The notes beneath the pieces were generated by a model that made no database searches, had not been told where the DNA came from, and saw nothing but the letters and a program-made list of their open reading frames with translations. Below, one piece after another: positions 33,945-44,203 of a stretch of 64,000 bases of DNA. Each line of letters opens with the position of its first letter. Position 1 is the first letter of the stretch. Origin of the DNA: Cercospora beticola (Eukaryota > Ascomycota > Dothideomycetes > Mycosphaerellales > Mycosphaerellaceae); NCBI RefSeq assembly GCF_033473495.1, contig NC_088940.1:434001-498000 (forward strand). Direction: 5' to 3'. The position numbers and the translations under genes were made by a program.

Positions 33945-35873
33945 ATGACCATTCCTGTAGTGCGGAAGAGAGCGAAGAAGCCCAAGACTCGAACGGGCTG
34001 TCGCACCTGTCGAGCCCGCCACATCAAGTGCGATGAAGCCAGACCCGCGTGCCGCAGGTGTGTGGCGTCGAACCGCGAATGTGCTGGCTATGATGTTGTA
34101 CGGCCTTCAGCCACAGCTGGCAACCAATGCTCTTTGCTGCTCCCCAAAGGAGGCATGGAAGTGGAACTGGCTACTGCTTCTTCTTCACAGCCACCACTGC
34201 AAGCACTACCGCTACTGCATCCGCACCATCCAATGACAAAGCCGGCTACATTTTTCACGCCCATGAGCACATATGAAGCTCACGCGTACGATTTCTTTAG
34301 AACTAAGACTATTCATCAATTGCCTGGCAGTTCATGGACGATGAATTGGGAGCGTTTGGCGCTGCAGGCGGGACATTATGAGCCGGCTATCACGCATGCG
34401 GCTATTGCGTTGGGGTCGATACATCGTGCGGTTTCTGCTGCTTCGCCTGGATCGTCGTCGCCGCCGACAGGGTCGCCTGGTGCGATGACTGATCATGTTG
34501 TCGATCGGGATCAGCGCTTCTTTGCTTTGTGTCAGTATAACAAGGCATTGGGTCTGATTCGGAGATATATTGAAGCTTTGGGCAATGGTGGGACGAATCG
34601 CGATGTTGAGGTCGTGTTGCTGGTTTCGTTGCTGTTCTTCTGCTTCGAGATTCTCGTCAATGAAGATGATCGTGCAACACTGCATCTTCGAACGGGACTG
34701 CGCATATTGTACGAAAAGGTGCGGAAGTTGGACGAGTATCGCAGCCCGGCGAGGGAGGTCGATGTCGAAGGACAAGAGAAACGAGTTGTGAGAATACAAA
34801 CAAGACCGCGGACGAATCTGGATGTTCTTTTGCAAACTTTTGTGCGACTTGACGGCGACTTGACGATCGTCGGTGATGAGGAACCATATCTCTTTCCCGT
34901 CTGCCACGAAAAGATCCCGAGCTCATTCTTTTGTTTGGAGGAAGCGATGGTGCATCTTGACGCGATTGCGACAGCGGCTCATGGTGTTTGCAGAGACATT
35001 GTCATGTTGGCTGACAGAGAACTTGTCATGAATCGACCTGAGGTCGACATCCTGGACGAGGACATGCGCAATTGCTTGGCGTGTGCATACTCTCGCACAA
35101 TATCTTTACCCAAGGAGCACCAACTGCGATTGGACAAGATCAAAAGTGATGTGAACGCATGGATGGCTGCGCTTGCTTGTTGGTCTGTTACAGATGATAA
35201 AGAGCCCGCGCTTTTACTAACACAGATCAACTTCTTCTATACCTGGTTCTTGGTGATGAGCTGGCGAGACGAGAATGAGATGCTGATTGATCGCTTTGAC
35301 AGCCAATTTGAACACATCTTGGCATTGATCGAACAATACATCCACGCTCATGGAGGCTTCGTTGGACAGGAAGATATGGTGCTCCAGGCAGAGCATTTTC
35401 CTACAACTCGTCAAGCTTTCACAGTTGGCACTGATGTCGTTCCATGCATCGGAATGATCGCATACAAATCGCGAAACTCTCGCACAAGACGAAAAGGCCT
35501 ACGACTCCTACGAGCAATCAACCTCGCAGGCGTGTTCGACGCACACTATCTCGCAGCCTTCGGCCAAGCAGTCTGTGATCTTGAAGAAGAACACGCCCGA
35601 GCCATAAACAACATCCCCGAAGGCGTCGATCTCGAATGCCACCAAGTACCCGAAGAGGCACGTCTAGTAGAAATCGAACTCGGCGTAACAGAACCTTGCG
35701 AAATGCGAAGCTCATTCTACAAAGACGACACAGGTCGTCTCATATACGCTTACTACAAAGATCTGGAAACGCGGGAACTGGCAGTCGCCGCCAAACCATT
35801 CATTGTCAATCGATCTCCGAATTCACAAGGTGCAGATCCTCCTTCCCCTTTCGAATTGGCTATCACGGGCTGA
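33945..35873 (+). CDS. Zn(II)2Cys6 transcription factor
   Basis: This is a continuous frame of 642 aa. The N-terminal binuclear zinc cluster has Cys at 19, 22, 29, 36, 39 and 46 (CRTCRARHIKCDEARPACRRC), preceded by a basic stretch (RKRAKKPKTR). The rest is a long helical region as in fungal_trans_2-type regulators, including AIALGSIHRAV and a run of hydrophobic helices. It is expected to be a nuclear DNA-binding regulator; its targets cannot be inferred. The stop at 35871-35873 lies only 2 nt before another good coding block (35876-36528). Splicing 35830-35909 (donor GTGCAG, CTGAC near 35870, acceptor ACAG) would skip this stop in phase and extend the protein to about 815 aa. The C-terminus is therefore uncertain. 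Confidence 0.88.
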   Translation: MTIPVVRKRAKKPKTRTGCRTCRARHIKCDEARPACRRCVASNRECAGYDVVRPSATAGNQCSLLLPKGGMEVELATASSSQPPLQALPLLHPHHPMTKPATFFTPMSTYEAHAYDFFRTKTIHQLPGSSWTMNWERLALQAGHYEPAITHAAIALGSIHRAVSAASPGSSSPPTGSPGAMTDHVVDRDQRFFALCQYNKALGLIRRYIEALGNGGTNRDVEVVLLVSLLFFCFEILVNEDDRATLHLRTGLRILYEKVRKLDEYRSPAREVDVEGQEKRVVRIQTRPRTNLDVLLQTFVRLDGDLTIVGDEEPYLFPVCHEKIPSSFFCLEEAMVHLDAIATAAHGVCRDIVMLADRELVMNRPEVDILDEDMRNCLACAYSRTISLPKEHQLRLDKIKSDVNAWMAALACWSVTDDKEPALLLTQINFFYTWFLVMSWRDENEMLIDRFDSQFEHILALIEQYIHAHGGFVGQEDMVLQAEHFPTTRQAFTVGTDVVPCIGMIAYKSRNSRTRRKGLRLLRAINLAGVFDAHYLAAFGQAVCDLEEEHARAINNIPEGVDLECHQVPEEARLVEIELGVTEPCEMRSSFYKDDTGRLIYAYYKDLETRELAVAAKPFIVNRSPNSQGADPPSPFELAITG

Positions 35874-35875
35874 CG

Positions 35876-36528
35876 ATGTTGATAAAAGGGCCGTTGTATG
35901 CTTGGACAGATCTACCACCGGGCACGCGTGTGCGAACATTTGGTCGGGCGCGACTTGAGGCTGTTATGAGCGATGACCATATTTCTGACTGTTATGCCGT
36001 TCCCGAAACGACTCCACCGGAATGGGAGCCGCCCATGCAGTGGGTAGACTGTGATTTTCCCCTTCCGGAGAAGAAGATTCCAGTCATGGAAGACGGATTG
36101 CATGGCAGAGGGCCGAGCATACCTGGTTATCGGATCCCACGCGAAGGTAGCAGTGGCTCATCAACGCCTTTGAGTTATCATCAGATGCATTCGACGATGC
36201 AGAAGCCCGTACAAGTTGGATACGAGTAAGCTTTTGTCTTCCACGAGTCTGATTATGGCTCTGATGGTGCGGGCGAAGTAGGACCAAACCCGCAGTGAAA
36301 GAAGTCAAGTATACAAGCGAAGGATCAGCGGAAAATTGCAAAGTCTCGCCCACGATTCAGCGGGTGAGAGGAATCAGGACCAGTTCACCTCAGCAGGGCG
36401 AAGATGCCGAGCACAAACCTTTGGAGCATGTTGCTGGCAGGTACGCGAACCTGCCTTCGCTGATCCGAGTCAGACGTGGGAGGCCGGATGCTTCGCTGCC
36501 GATCCCAAGGAGAGGGAAACCTCGCTGA
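35876..36528 (+). CDS. Coding block just downstream of the Zn2Cys6 gene, probably its 3' exons
   Basis: From ATG 35876 the frame runs to 36225, then a 56-bp intron (donor GTAAGC, acceptor GTAG) joins to 36282-36528 in phase, giving 198 aa as a stand-alone product. The translation looks coding (RVRTFGRARLEAVMSDDHI, PPEWEPPMQWVDCDFPLPEK) but shows no domain. Because it begins 2 nt after the regulator's stop and can be joined to it through an alternative 80-bp intron (35830-35909) without breaking frame, I think it is the C-terminal part of the same gene. The weak point is the GTGCAG donor. Confidence 0.5.
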
Positions 36529-37227
36529 TTGTGAGGCATAGGGCGTCGTCCGACGAACTGATGAATGTCGCGGGACCGATCAAGGGTCGGGGCTTGGGAC
36601 GGCAGTAATGAGAGCTGAGCTGGTTGCCATGCGGATCCCGGAAGATTAGCTGGAGGAGGAACAGACTTGAATTCGACAACATCGAAGGAGGGCATGCCGA
36701 ACCTCAGAGTTGAGGTACTCTCGTGAGGCATCTAAACTCAAATATCGGAGCGGGCGAAGTGAGGTGAAGCAAATCACTATTGAGAAGGAAAGTGCTGGGA
36801 AGAGGAAGGCGAGGCCAGAGAAGTGTTTTGAGCAAACGGCTTGATACTCTCGTTGAGGCTATCCCAGCTGGTACGCGAGACGAGACCTGGCAAAAGTGAG
36901 GGAAAGGGCATGCAGTGCCAGAAATTCCGTGTAGTCGCCCAGCGGCGTCTGGCGGATGATGGCGAGTTTTCGAACTTACTGTACATATACTTAGCATTCG
37001 CGGAGGTATGATCAGTAGCCCTACTGAGTCGAGGTAATATCCGATCAATCACATGGCGGCCTACTACTCTTTTGCACAGATCGTTTGTCGTGGCCGGGAC
37101 AGGTCGTGCATCTGCGGCTTGGCGGCACAGAGCATGAGTTTGTCCGGTTCTACCGTCACCAACCCCAGCCTCAAATCGCTTGGTCTGCAGCAATACGGAA
37201 TACGAATCGAGAATGGCAGAAATGTTA

Positions 37228-37270
37228 ACGTGTTTGATAAGCATGTGAATCAGATAGGCATGTGAATCAA
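37228..37270 (+). repeat. Left terminal inverted repeat, 43 bp
   Basis: It is identical over 43 bp to the reverse complement of 39016-39058. Inside it GCATGTGAATCA occurs twice, 16 bp apart, as a candidate double transposase-binding site. Confidence 0.95.
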
Positions 37271-37324
37271 CTTTACGAGGTGGATAACTTTGATTCTTGA
37301 TATCTTATGCTATAGGTATCAGAA

Positions 37325-38956
37325 CTACCTCAAAGATGGATCAATTGAATGCTCAGAAGTTACTCTATCTAATGGACAACCTCTTGAGTTGTGTCCTTGG
37401 ATACCACACTTGCTGCAGGTTGGTTTGGCTCTTGGCTGTCTCTCAATCTGACCAACTAATTCCATTGCTAATTGAGCCTGTAACTGTGCTATGTCTCTGG
37501 CAGCCAATTCATCAGTGTTAAGGCCAAGTGTTAGCTTAATTTTCTTCCTTGGTGCCCTATAAGACTGTAATTCTTCAATTATAGTCTTTATGTTGTTATG
37601 TTCAGCCTGGAGTAATGTCATAGCAGCCTGTGACCTTTTGAACCCTCTTAACAACCTATCTACTGCCTCAAGGATTAAGGTTAGTAAGCTGTTCTAGTAG
37701 TTAACAACCCTATCCTTAATCTTGCTTGTTTGCTTCTTAATCTGCCTTGGATTCTAAGGGGTATTCTGTATGTCTGATAAACAAGGTGGTAGTAGTGGAG
37801 TTAGTGTTTTGTAACGTAGTGTCAGCTTGGACAACACAGCCTCTGGATCCAGTAGTAACAAGCCTGAGCCTCTAAAGGCTGCCTTGATATTCTAAGAAGT
37901 AAATGCAGCCTTATAGGCAGGCTTGATTTGAGGTAAGAAGTCTTCCTTAATTAGGTAGTAATATCCAACTATGCCAAGCCTTTGGATTCTAGCTGAATAT
38001 GCCTTCTTTAATAGACCAAAACAGCTAACATCCAAAGGCTAGAGTAAGTAAGAAGAATATAGTAGTATACAGAGGGTAATAATACCTTGTTCCTCACAGA
38101 ATAACTCAAACTCTAGCACCATATAGCTATTATAGCCATCCAGAATTAAGAGCCTCTTTTAGCTAACAGTTCTGTGCTTAGTATAGTTATCAAAGTGCTG
38201 GATCCACTAGACTGCGTAATTATAGGATGTCTAGCCTTTTGGACTAACTCCAAGCTTCTAGTTTGGTAGTAGGTGTTTGAACCAGGCTCTATTTATTTCC
38301 TTGCTAGAGAAGATAACGTATAGAGGCACTAACTAGCCTTCTGTATTAATATAGGCAATAACAGTCTGCCACTGCGTTAAATCAGAGACTAAGGCCTTAG
38401 GTCGTTGCCTACGCTCTGTAGCAGTTATAACTATAGTATTCTTACTGTGTCTAAGCCTAAATCTACTCTCGTTAAAGTTGTAAATGTCGTATTGTGTAAT
38501 TCTATAGAAGGCTATTATATTGTAAACGAGCCTAAACCACTCTAAGATAACCTCTGGATCCTTATTCTTTGCCCTTTAGCTTGATAACCTCCGTAATAGC
38601 CTTGTTTCCAAGCCTGGATAACGATTAACAAAGTTGTAAGCCCATCTTTAGCTAACCTCTTGTCCATTCCGTGCCTTAGTTATTAAGGACGCCCAGCTTC
38701 TGATTACAGCCTGTGTTGGCGAGTAACCACGTAAATCTAGGTCCAGAATCTTCTAATAAACTACCTCCTCTTCAACCGGAGTCAAGGCTCTGTTCGTTGG
38801 CGGTGTACCAGTCTTTGGAGCCGTACTATAGAGTCTGCGGTTAACGGTAGAGTTTTTGGCTCCGTAGGCGGCTGCAGCGCGTCGCACGCTTGGAAATCGA
38901 CCTGACAGGTAATCACGAACAGCATTCTGAATACACTCTTCGTTTGGAGGTGCCAT
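37325..38956 (-). pseudogene. Degenerate pogo/Fot1-type transposase
   Basis: The start MAPPNEECIQNAVRDYLSG at 38956 leads into a psq/Tc5-type helix-turn-helix (SVRRAAAAYGAKNSTVNRRL), which stops after 67 codons. The last 109 codons (37654-37325) end with the zinc-knuckle CSKCGIQGHNSRGCP seen at the C-terminus of fungal Fot1-like transposases. The ~1.1 kb between corresponds in length to the DDE catalytic core, but stops occur throughout. No functional transposase can be made from this copy. Confidence 0.8.
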
Positions 38957-39015
38957 CGCGTAAAATGGTGGAATAATGGACGCGTTTAGTAATGGTGGTG
39001 GATACGAGATGGAAA

Positions 39016-39058
39016 TTGATTCACATGCCTATCTGATTCACATGCTTATCAAACACGT
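39016..39058 (-). repeat. Right terminal inverted repeat, 43 bp
   Basis: This is the reverse complement of the left terminal repeat, followed by the TA target duplication at 39059-39060. Confidence 0.95.
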
Positions 39059-39239
39059 TAGCGCCTCCAATGGCAACAGGGGAAAGAGCTGGAGATTCTG
39101 GAGAAAGTGCAGGTTGTGCAGCAGCCGAGGCGGAAAAAGGTTCAAGCGCTATCCGACCTAACAGCCGAGACACGCTGGTTGCCCGCAGGAACCGCTCTTC
39201 GGCTAGACATCCGATGTCGTTGCTCGCGCCCGTCGTCAT

Positions 39240-39378
39240 GCTGCTGCCGCGTTAAAGAGCTCTCTCTGTATCTGGGAGCTTCCGCTAACTAATTATTATT
39301 CATCATTTTTCCACGACAGGCATTGGGTCCTCTCTTCAGCTTGCCTGGAATGCCAATTGGGTGTACAGCAGCAAAAGT
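39240..39378. promoter_or_regulatory. Short divergent promoter region upstream of SCOT
   Basis: Only 139 bp separate the SCOT start from the divergent split reading frame. The region includes an AT-rich patch (taattattattcatcattttt) about 80 bp upstream of the SCOT ATG. Confidence 0.4.
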
Positions 39379-41066
39379 ATGGAGTTCGTAAGACCATTTG
39401 CTTCGAGGCTCGCGGCTTCGCCTCAGGTGCAATTACGATATGTCGTGGCTACGAGAACGGCTTGTCGAGCGAAGTTGCAGCTTCCTCTGCAGACTAGGAA
39501 TTTCAGGACAAGCACGTTATACCGACGAGAAGTCACTTCGAATGCTCCTGCCAAGGTCCGAGGGAAGTCGAAGGTTTATGCTTCAGCGGATGAGGCTGTC
39601 GCGGATGTGAAATCTGGTTCGACGATTCTCAGTGCGGGATTTGGACTTTGTGGTACGGCGGAGACGATTATTGCTGCGCTGGCCAGGAGGAAGGATCTGA
39701 ACAATTTGACTGCTGTTTCGAATAATGCTGGAACGGCGATTGGAGGAGGTCTTTCGCCTCTGATTGCTTCTGGACAAGTCAGTCGTGCGATTTGCAGTTT
39801 TCTGGGAAATAACAAGGCTTTGGAGAAGAAGTATTTGACTGGAGAGATTTCGATTGAGCTTACACCGCAAGGAACTCTGGCGGAGAAGATTCGATGTGGA
39901 GGAGCAGGTATTCCGGCTTTCTTCACGCCGACTGGTGTCAACACGCATATCCAATCTGGACAGATCCCGGCCACGCTGAAGAATGGCGAGGTTGTGGAAT
40001 ATGGCAAGGCTCGCGAGACACGGATCTTTGATGGCCGAGTATACAACATGGAAACAGCCATCAAGGGCGACGTTGCCATTCTTCGAGCGCACAAGGTCGA
40101 TAAGGCTGGCAACGTGCAGTTCAGATACACTACCAAGTCCTTCGCACCACTCATGGCCAAAGCCGCGGCCGTGTCCATCGTCGAAGCAGAAAACATCGTC
40201 GAAGTCGGTGAGCTGAAGCCTGACGAAATCGACCTTCCAGGCATCTTCATCGACCGCATCATTCAAGCCACCGAAGACAAAATTGTCGAAGTCAGGAAAC
40301 TCCGCCAAGAAACCGACCTTGAAGCCGAAGGTTCCAAGTCCGATGCCCTGGCACGTCGTAACCGGATCGCGAAACGTGCTGCAAAGGAACTCAAGCCAGG
40401 CTTCTACGTCAACCTTGGTGTTGGAATGCCCACATTGGCACCATCTTTCCTTCCACCTGACAGCAATGTCTGGATCCAGTCCGAGAACGGTATCCTGGGA
40501 ATGGGACCATACCCAACAGAACAAGAACTCGATGCCGATATCATCAATGCCGGAAAAGAGACTGTCACCCTCGTACCTGGAGCCAGCTGTTTCGACAGCA
40601 GCGAATCTTTCGGTATGATTCGTGGTGGGCATGTTGATGTTTCAATGCTCGGTGCCCTGCAAGTCGGCGCGAACGGTGATCTGGCCAACTACATGATTCC
40701 TGGAAAGGTCTTTAAGGGAATGGGTGGTGCTATGGATCTGGTATCGAATCCTGATGAGACGAAGATTGTGGTCTTGACGGATCATGTGGATAAGTATGGT
40801 ACGCCGAAGATTGTGGAAAACTGCACGCTGCCTTTGACTGGTGCGAGATGTGTCAGTACGATTATTACGGAACTGGTAAGTCATCGCAGGTTCTGTGTGA
40901 GATGATCAGGCAGAAGCTGACAATTTTGTAGTGTGTGTTCGAGGTCGACCGCAAGAAGGGTGGCTTGACTTTGACTGAGGTTGCACCAGGTGTTGGTGTT
41001 GATGAGATCAAGCAGAAGACGGGAGCCAAGTTCGCCGTCAAAGAGCCGTTGGGCAAGATGGAGTAG
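39379..41066 (+). CDS. Succinyl-CoA:3-ketoacid CoA transferase, mitochondrial (SCOT)
   Basis: There are two exons, 39379-40875 and 40932-41066, and the product is 543 aa. The N-terminus is a mitochondrial presequence rich in Arg and Ser ([20 protein letters not shown]). The alpha-half begins [20 protein letters not shown] with [12 protein letters not shown]. The beta-half carries the catalytic Glu (about 369) in [13 protein letters not shown] and [20 protein letters not shown]. Fused A and B halves in one chain and this length are typical of eukaryotic SCOT (OXCT). It moves CoA between succinyl-CoA and acetoacetate (ketone-body use); in fungi relatives also act on acetate or propionyl-CoA. 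The start at 39379 is the first ATG; the frame is open slightly upstream. Confidence 0.95.
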
Positions 41067-41296
41067 GTGGTGGGAGTCTGATGAGAAGATCTGTGCATTT
41101 CGCGTGAATTCATGGCGGCGCTGGTTGAGCATTTGATGGAGTACTTCAGCTAGATGATTCAACAGATTGCATTGGCTCTGTAGATGTTGAATATTTACAA
41201 GATGAAAATTTACCTATGCCCACTAAACTCCAGTAATGCCAGATCCAAACATTCCTTACATTCATCTGTCTATTGAGCCAGGGCTCTCAGCAGTGC

Positions 41297-42250
41297 TCAC
41301 AACTTCGCCTTCACAGGCTTCTCAAACCCAGGCGCAAATGTCGTCCCCCTCCCCTCCCCAATCGCCTCCACAATCCGATCAACCTGCTCCAACAACCACA
41401 AACTCCCCTCATTACTAGCCAACCATTTCCCACCAGGCACAACATCCTCCGACTCCGCACTCCCATCCTCGAAAGCCTTCCTCAAACCAAACACATGACT
41501 CACAACCTGTGGCCCAACACCACTTTGCGCCCTCAAACACGCCACAGCAATAACACTCGTCAAAACCCTTCCCACATCCGGCCTATTTGGATCCGCAGCC
41601 GAAGGCGGATCAGAAAACAAACATCCATACTCCGCTTCAATAATATGCACAGGTAAATCCGGATGACTTTGCTTCAACTTCTCTGTTAATTTCGCGCTAA
41701 AAGGGCGATAAATACTTTCCCAGAGTGCGTTTCCGCGGGCTAAAGTAGCTTCGATATTGGATTTACTGAGATTCCGGCGTGGTTGGCGTTGAGCTAGGGC
41801 GGATTGGACTGAGGAGGGAAGACCAGAGTGGAAAGCTCCGAGACAGTTGATTGTGCGGGGAACGCCGTTGAAGCCGATGCATTTGAGGGCTACTTCGCGC
41901 ATGAGTTCGGCGGTGTAGAGAGCTTGGTTTGTGGTTGAGGAGGATTGTGGAGCTGGGGAGGTGGAGGCTAAGCGGTAGAGTTCGAGGAGCGATTCGGGAC
42001 TGTTCATTGTCATTGTTGCGGCGGTCTGGAGGGTGAGGAGTCAGCGTTCCGATAGCTAGTGCTTGTATTAAAGTCGTAGTGGAATACATACAGAAGCACA
42101 CAACCATGCCGGAAGTCCAACTTTGTTCGTTTTGGCATCGGATGCTATCCTCTCGTACACTGATATCACATTCTTCGGTGCCGGAATAGTGTTGGGTTTC
42201 GCATGAGCTGCGTTGATGAACTGCTTCAAAGGCTCTGAAAGCTTGGACAT
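41297..42250 (-). CDS. AhpD-like / carboxymuconolactone-decarboxylase-like protein
   Basis: There are two exons, 42250-42092 and 42025-41297, with a 66-bp intron (donor GTATGT, branch GCTGACT, acceptor CCAG), and the product is 295 aa. It starts MSKLSEPLKQFINAAHAKPN. The helical arrangement, with MREVALKCIGFNGVPRTINCLGAF followed by repeated helices, resembles AhpD-like folds, but the CxxC redox motif of true AhpD is not seen. It is probably a soluble or mitochondrial protein. The family call rests on pattern memory, so function should be considered unknown. It is convergent with SCOT, 230 bp apart. Confidence 0.75.
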
Positions 42251-42898
42251 GATGGGCGAAGGTAGTTCGAGATATGAGACTCCAATGCTACTGGACCAAA
42301 GAGAGATGCTGCAATACGCGAAGAGACAACGAACGTGATGTTGACCATTCGCCCGGCTAAACTTGTAAGCGGAGTCCGAGCGCGGAGCGGAGCGACCAGC
42401 CTCGTCACGACGCAGCGAGCCGCACTATCCTACATCAATTTATATCCGACTGTGGTGTGCGGGTATAACGACATATGCTTGCATGTGATTCTTGATCAGG
42501 TTGGCACCAAGGCACGTCGGCGACAGGCGACGCTGCTCGGAGAAAATTGGCCGAACACGCGCGCCTACTCAGCCCGTGGACGCAACTTCCTCGCTAGTGA
42601 AAGGACTGAAAGAGTGCAACCTTGTGCGAGTAGATACTGGCCCAATAGGAGACATCGCGAAGGGGTTCATAATGGGATGAAAATTGATCAGATGTGGTCT
42701 TTCAGTTCAATAGCATGCATGCATCGCAGCGAGCTATGGCAGTCTAGACACCGCACCCATCATAAAATACAGCGTAACCAATGCAACACAGCTTCGCATC
42801 TGTATGCTCTCTTGTTAATCGCATAAACCACCAACGCCACGCTAATGTCAAAATACAACTCGCTACACGTGCTATTTCCCACGAGCGTCGACTGGACA
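42251..42898. other. Intergenic region, no gene recognised
   Basis: About 650 bp upstream of the AhpD-like gene and downstream of the TFIIE-beta gene. A plus-strand open frame of 163 codons (42335-42826) has no domain and overlaps the promoter region, so I reject it as a gene. Confidence 0.4.
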
Positions 42899-43777
42899 CT
42901 ACTTCCGATCATAGTTCTTGAGAATTCCCATCATATGGTGATTGGTCGTCTTGCCGCCCCTCCTGTTCGGCTTCTTGCGCTCCTTCTTCTTCATATCGTT
43001 GCGCTTCAGCTCTTTCACTTGACTGGTCGGGGTAATGCCGGCCTTCTCCAAGTCATTGCGGATCTCGCCCTCCGTCGCGGGCAGTTTGGTCTTTGACCAG
43101 AAGTTTCTGAAGTCATCGCTGACCTCGGTGTGATATGCTGGCGAGTCCGGCCAAATCATCTTCGCTGTGTTGTCCTTCTTGTTCCGCGTAGCTAGCAGGA
43201 AGTGCTCTTTCTCCAGCTGATCGATCGTCTTCTGGCAGTCTGGCCAGCCATCCTTGAGCTCTTTCACAGGTATTCCTGCCGCAGTGATCTGGCGAGCAAG
43301 ATAGCTCTTCAGCTCCTCACCATTAGTGACCGGATGCTTTGGGCGGTAGCGGAAGGAGTCCTTGCCGCTCGTGCTGCGATTTGCTGGGATGAACTCGACA
43401 CGCTCGTTGACCTGGAGCGCTTTCTTGATGACAGGCTTTCTCTTCAGTGCGTCGTTGGGGAGCGACAGGTAATTGATCAGACTGTCAAAGGTGATGGGCT
43501 CCAGCTTGTTCGACTTGAGCTTGTCGATCGCATAGTGTACTTGTGTCAACAGCTCTTCTCCAAATCCTGATGCGACGCCCGGAGCAGCCGGTGCGCTAAA
43601 AGCTTCCTCGTGAGTGCGCTTCGCAGCCTCTGCAGCGGGCGCAGGCGTGGCGGGCTTTGGTGTCGTGGTGCGGGCGGGGGCTGCAGACGCGCCTGCTGGG
43701 CGAGAATGAGCTGTGTTTCTAGTAGTGGCATCGGCCAGCTCCTGCTTGTACGAGGCGAGTTTCGAAGACAGCGACAT
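42899..43777 (-). CDS. TFA2: Transcription initiation factor TFIIE beta subunit (Tfa2)
   Basis: This is a single exon of 292 aa. A disordered Ala/Pro/Thr-rich N-terminus (about 1-75) precedes the winged-helix core (QVHYAIDKLKSNKLEPITFDSLINYL, with a second winged-helix part including KSYLARQITAAGIPVKELKDGWPD). It ends in a strongly basic tail (KKKERKKPNRRGGKT). This is the layout of TFIIE-beta, which with TFIIE-alpha recruits TFIIH to RNA polymerase II preinitiation complexes and helps open the promoter. It is divergent from the Mlp1-like gene. Confidence 0.93.
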   Translation of the reverse strand: MSLSSKLASYKQELADATTRNTAHSRPAGASAAPARTTTPKPATPAPAAEAAKRTHEEAFSAPAAPGVASGFGEELLTQVHYAIDKLKSNKLEPITFDSLINYLSLPNDALKRKPVIKKALQVNERVEFIPANRSTSGKDSFRYRPKHPVTNGEELKSYLARQITAAGIPVKELKDGWPDCQKTIDQLEKEHFLLATRNKKDNTAKMIWPDSPAYHTEVSDDFRNFWSKTKLPATEGEIRNDLEKAGITPTSQVKELKRNDMKKKERKKPNRRGGKTTNHHMMGILKNYDRK

Positions 43778-44203
43778 TGCGGGCGGATGTGCTGTTGTAG
43801 TGGATGATACTGTGAGATGTTGGCGATGATTGTTGTCGAAGACCCAGAACTGTCACTCAAGAAGTCCAGGTCGAGCGAGTGGTCGCGGTGCAGTGTTGAA
43901 GAAGGGGCCAGCGGTGGATATGGGCAGTGACAGACACCGATGGCAGTCACTACGGCGCAAGTCAAGTGAACGGCAGGCAGAAGGTGCAGCGGAGGCAGGT
44001 GAGGCGGAGGTCCGGCCTTAGTCATCAATTCGTCGCCGGATGCGTCTGCGCGATTCATTCAAGCCACAGACACAAACAACCACCAGACAACGCCATTCTT
44101 CACGCGCTGCTCTGCATTTCCGCCCCCATTCCCTCCACCGACTCGAGGGACGGCACGTCGCCACGCCATGGTCTAAACACTCTTTCCTACAGGGACCACC
44201 ACG
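43778..44203. promoter_or_regulatory. Shared divergent promoter region TFA2 / MLP1
   Basis: About 426 bp between two divergent housekeeping genes. A CT/CA-rich tract precedes the plus-strand start. Confidence 0.45.

Larger units (their letters stand above)
37228..39058 (-). mobile_element. Fot1/pogo-like (Tc1-mariner superfamily) DNA transposon, 1,831 bp
   Basis: The ends are perfect 43-bp terminal inverted repeats beginning ACGTGTTTGATAAGCATG, flanked on both sides by TA, the target duplication typical of Tc1/mariner/pogo elements. The interior carries a degenerate transposase read on the minus strand: an N-terminal helix-turn-helix segment at 38956-38753 and a C-terminal CCHC zinc-knuckle segment at 37654-37325. 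The sequence between is rich in TA dinucleotides and stop codons in every frame, consistent with repeat-induced point mutation. The element is therefore non-autonomous. Confidence 0.88.
36777..39239 (-). pseudogene. Uncharacterised minus-strand reading frame split by a transposon
   Basis: Reading starts at ATG 39239 and is open to the transposon border at 39060. It resumes at 37227 and stays open to a stop at 36777. The inserted segment including one TA copy is 1,833 bp, a multiple of three, and removing it joins GAN to ISAIL in one continuous 209-aa frame. The N-terminus (RATSVSRLLGRIALEPFSAS) resembles a mitochondrial presequence. A possible intron near 36970-36887 (donor GTAAGT, acceptor CCAG) also keeps frame. 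I recognise no domain, so whether this was a functional gene is uncertain; antisense frames exist too. Its start is about 140 bp from the divergent SCOT start. Confidence 0.5.

Noticed and set aside
42335..42826. 163-codon plus-strand open frame
   Set aside because: There is no domain or signal, and it covers the promoter of the divergent AhpD-like gene.
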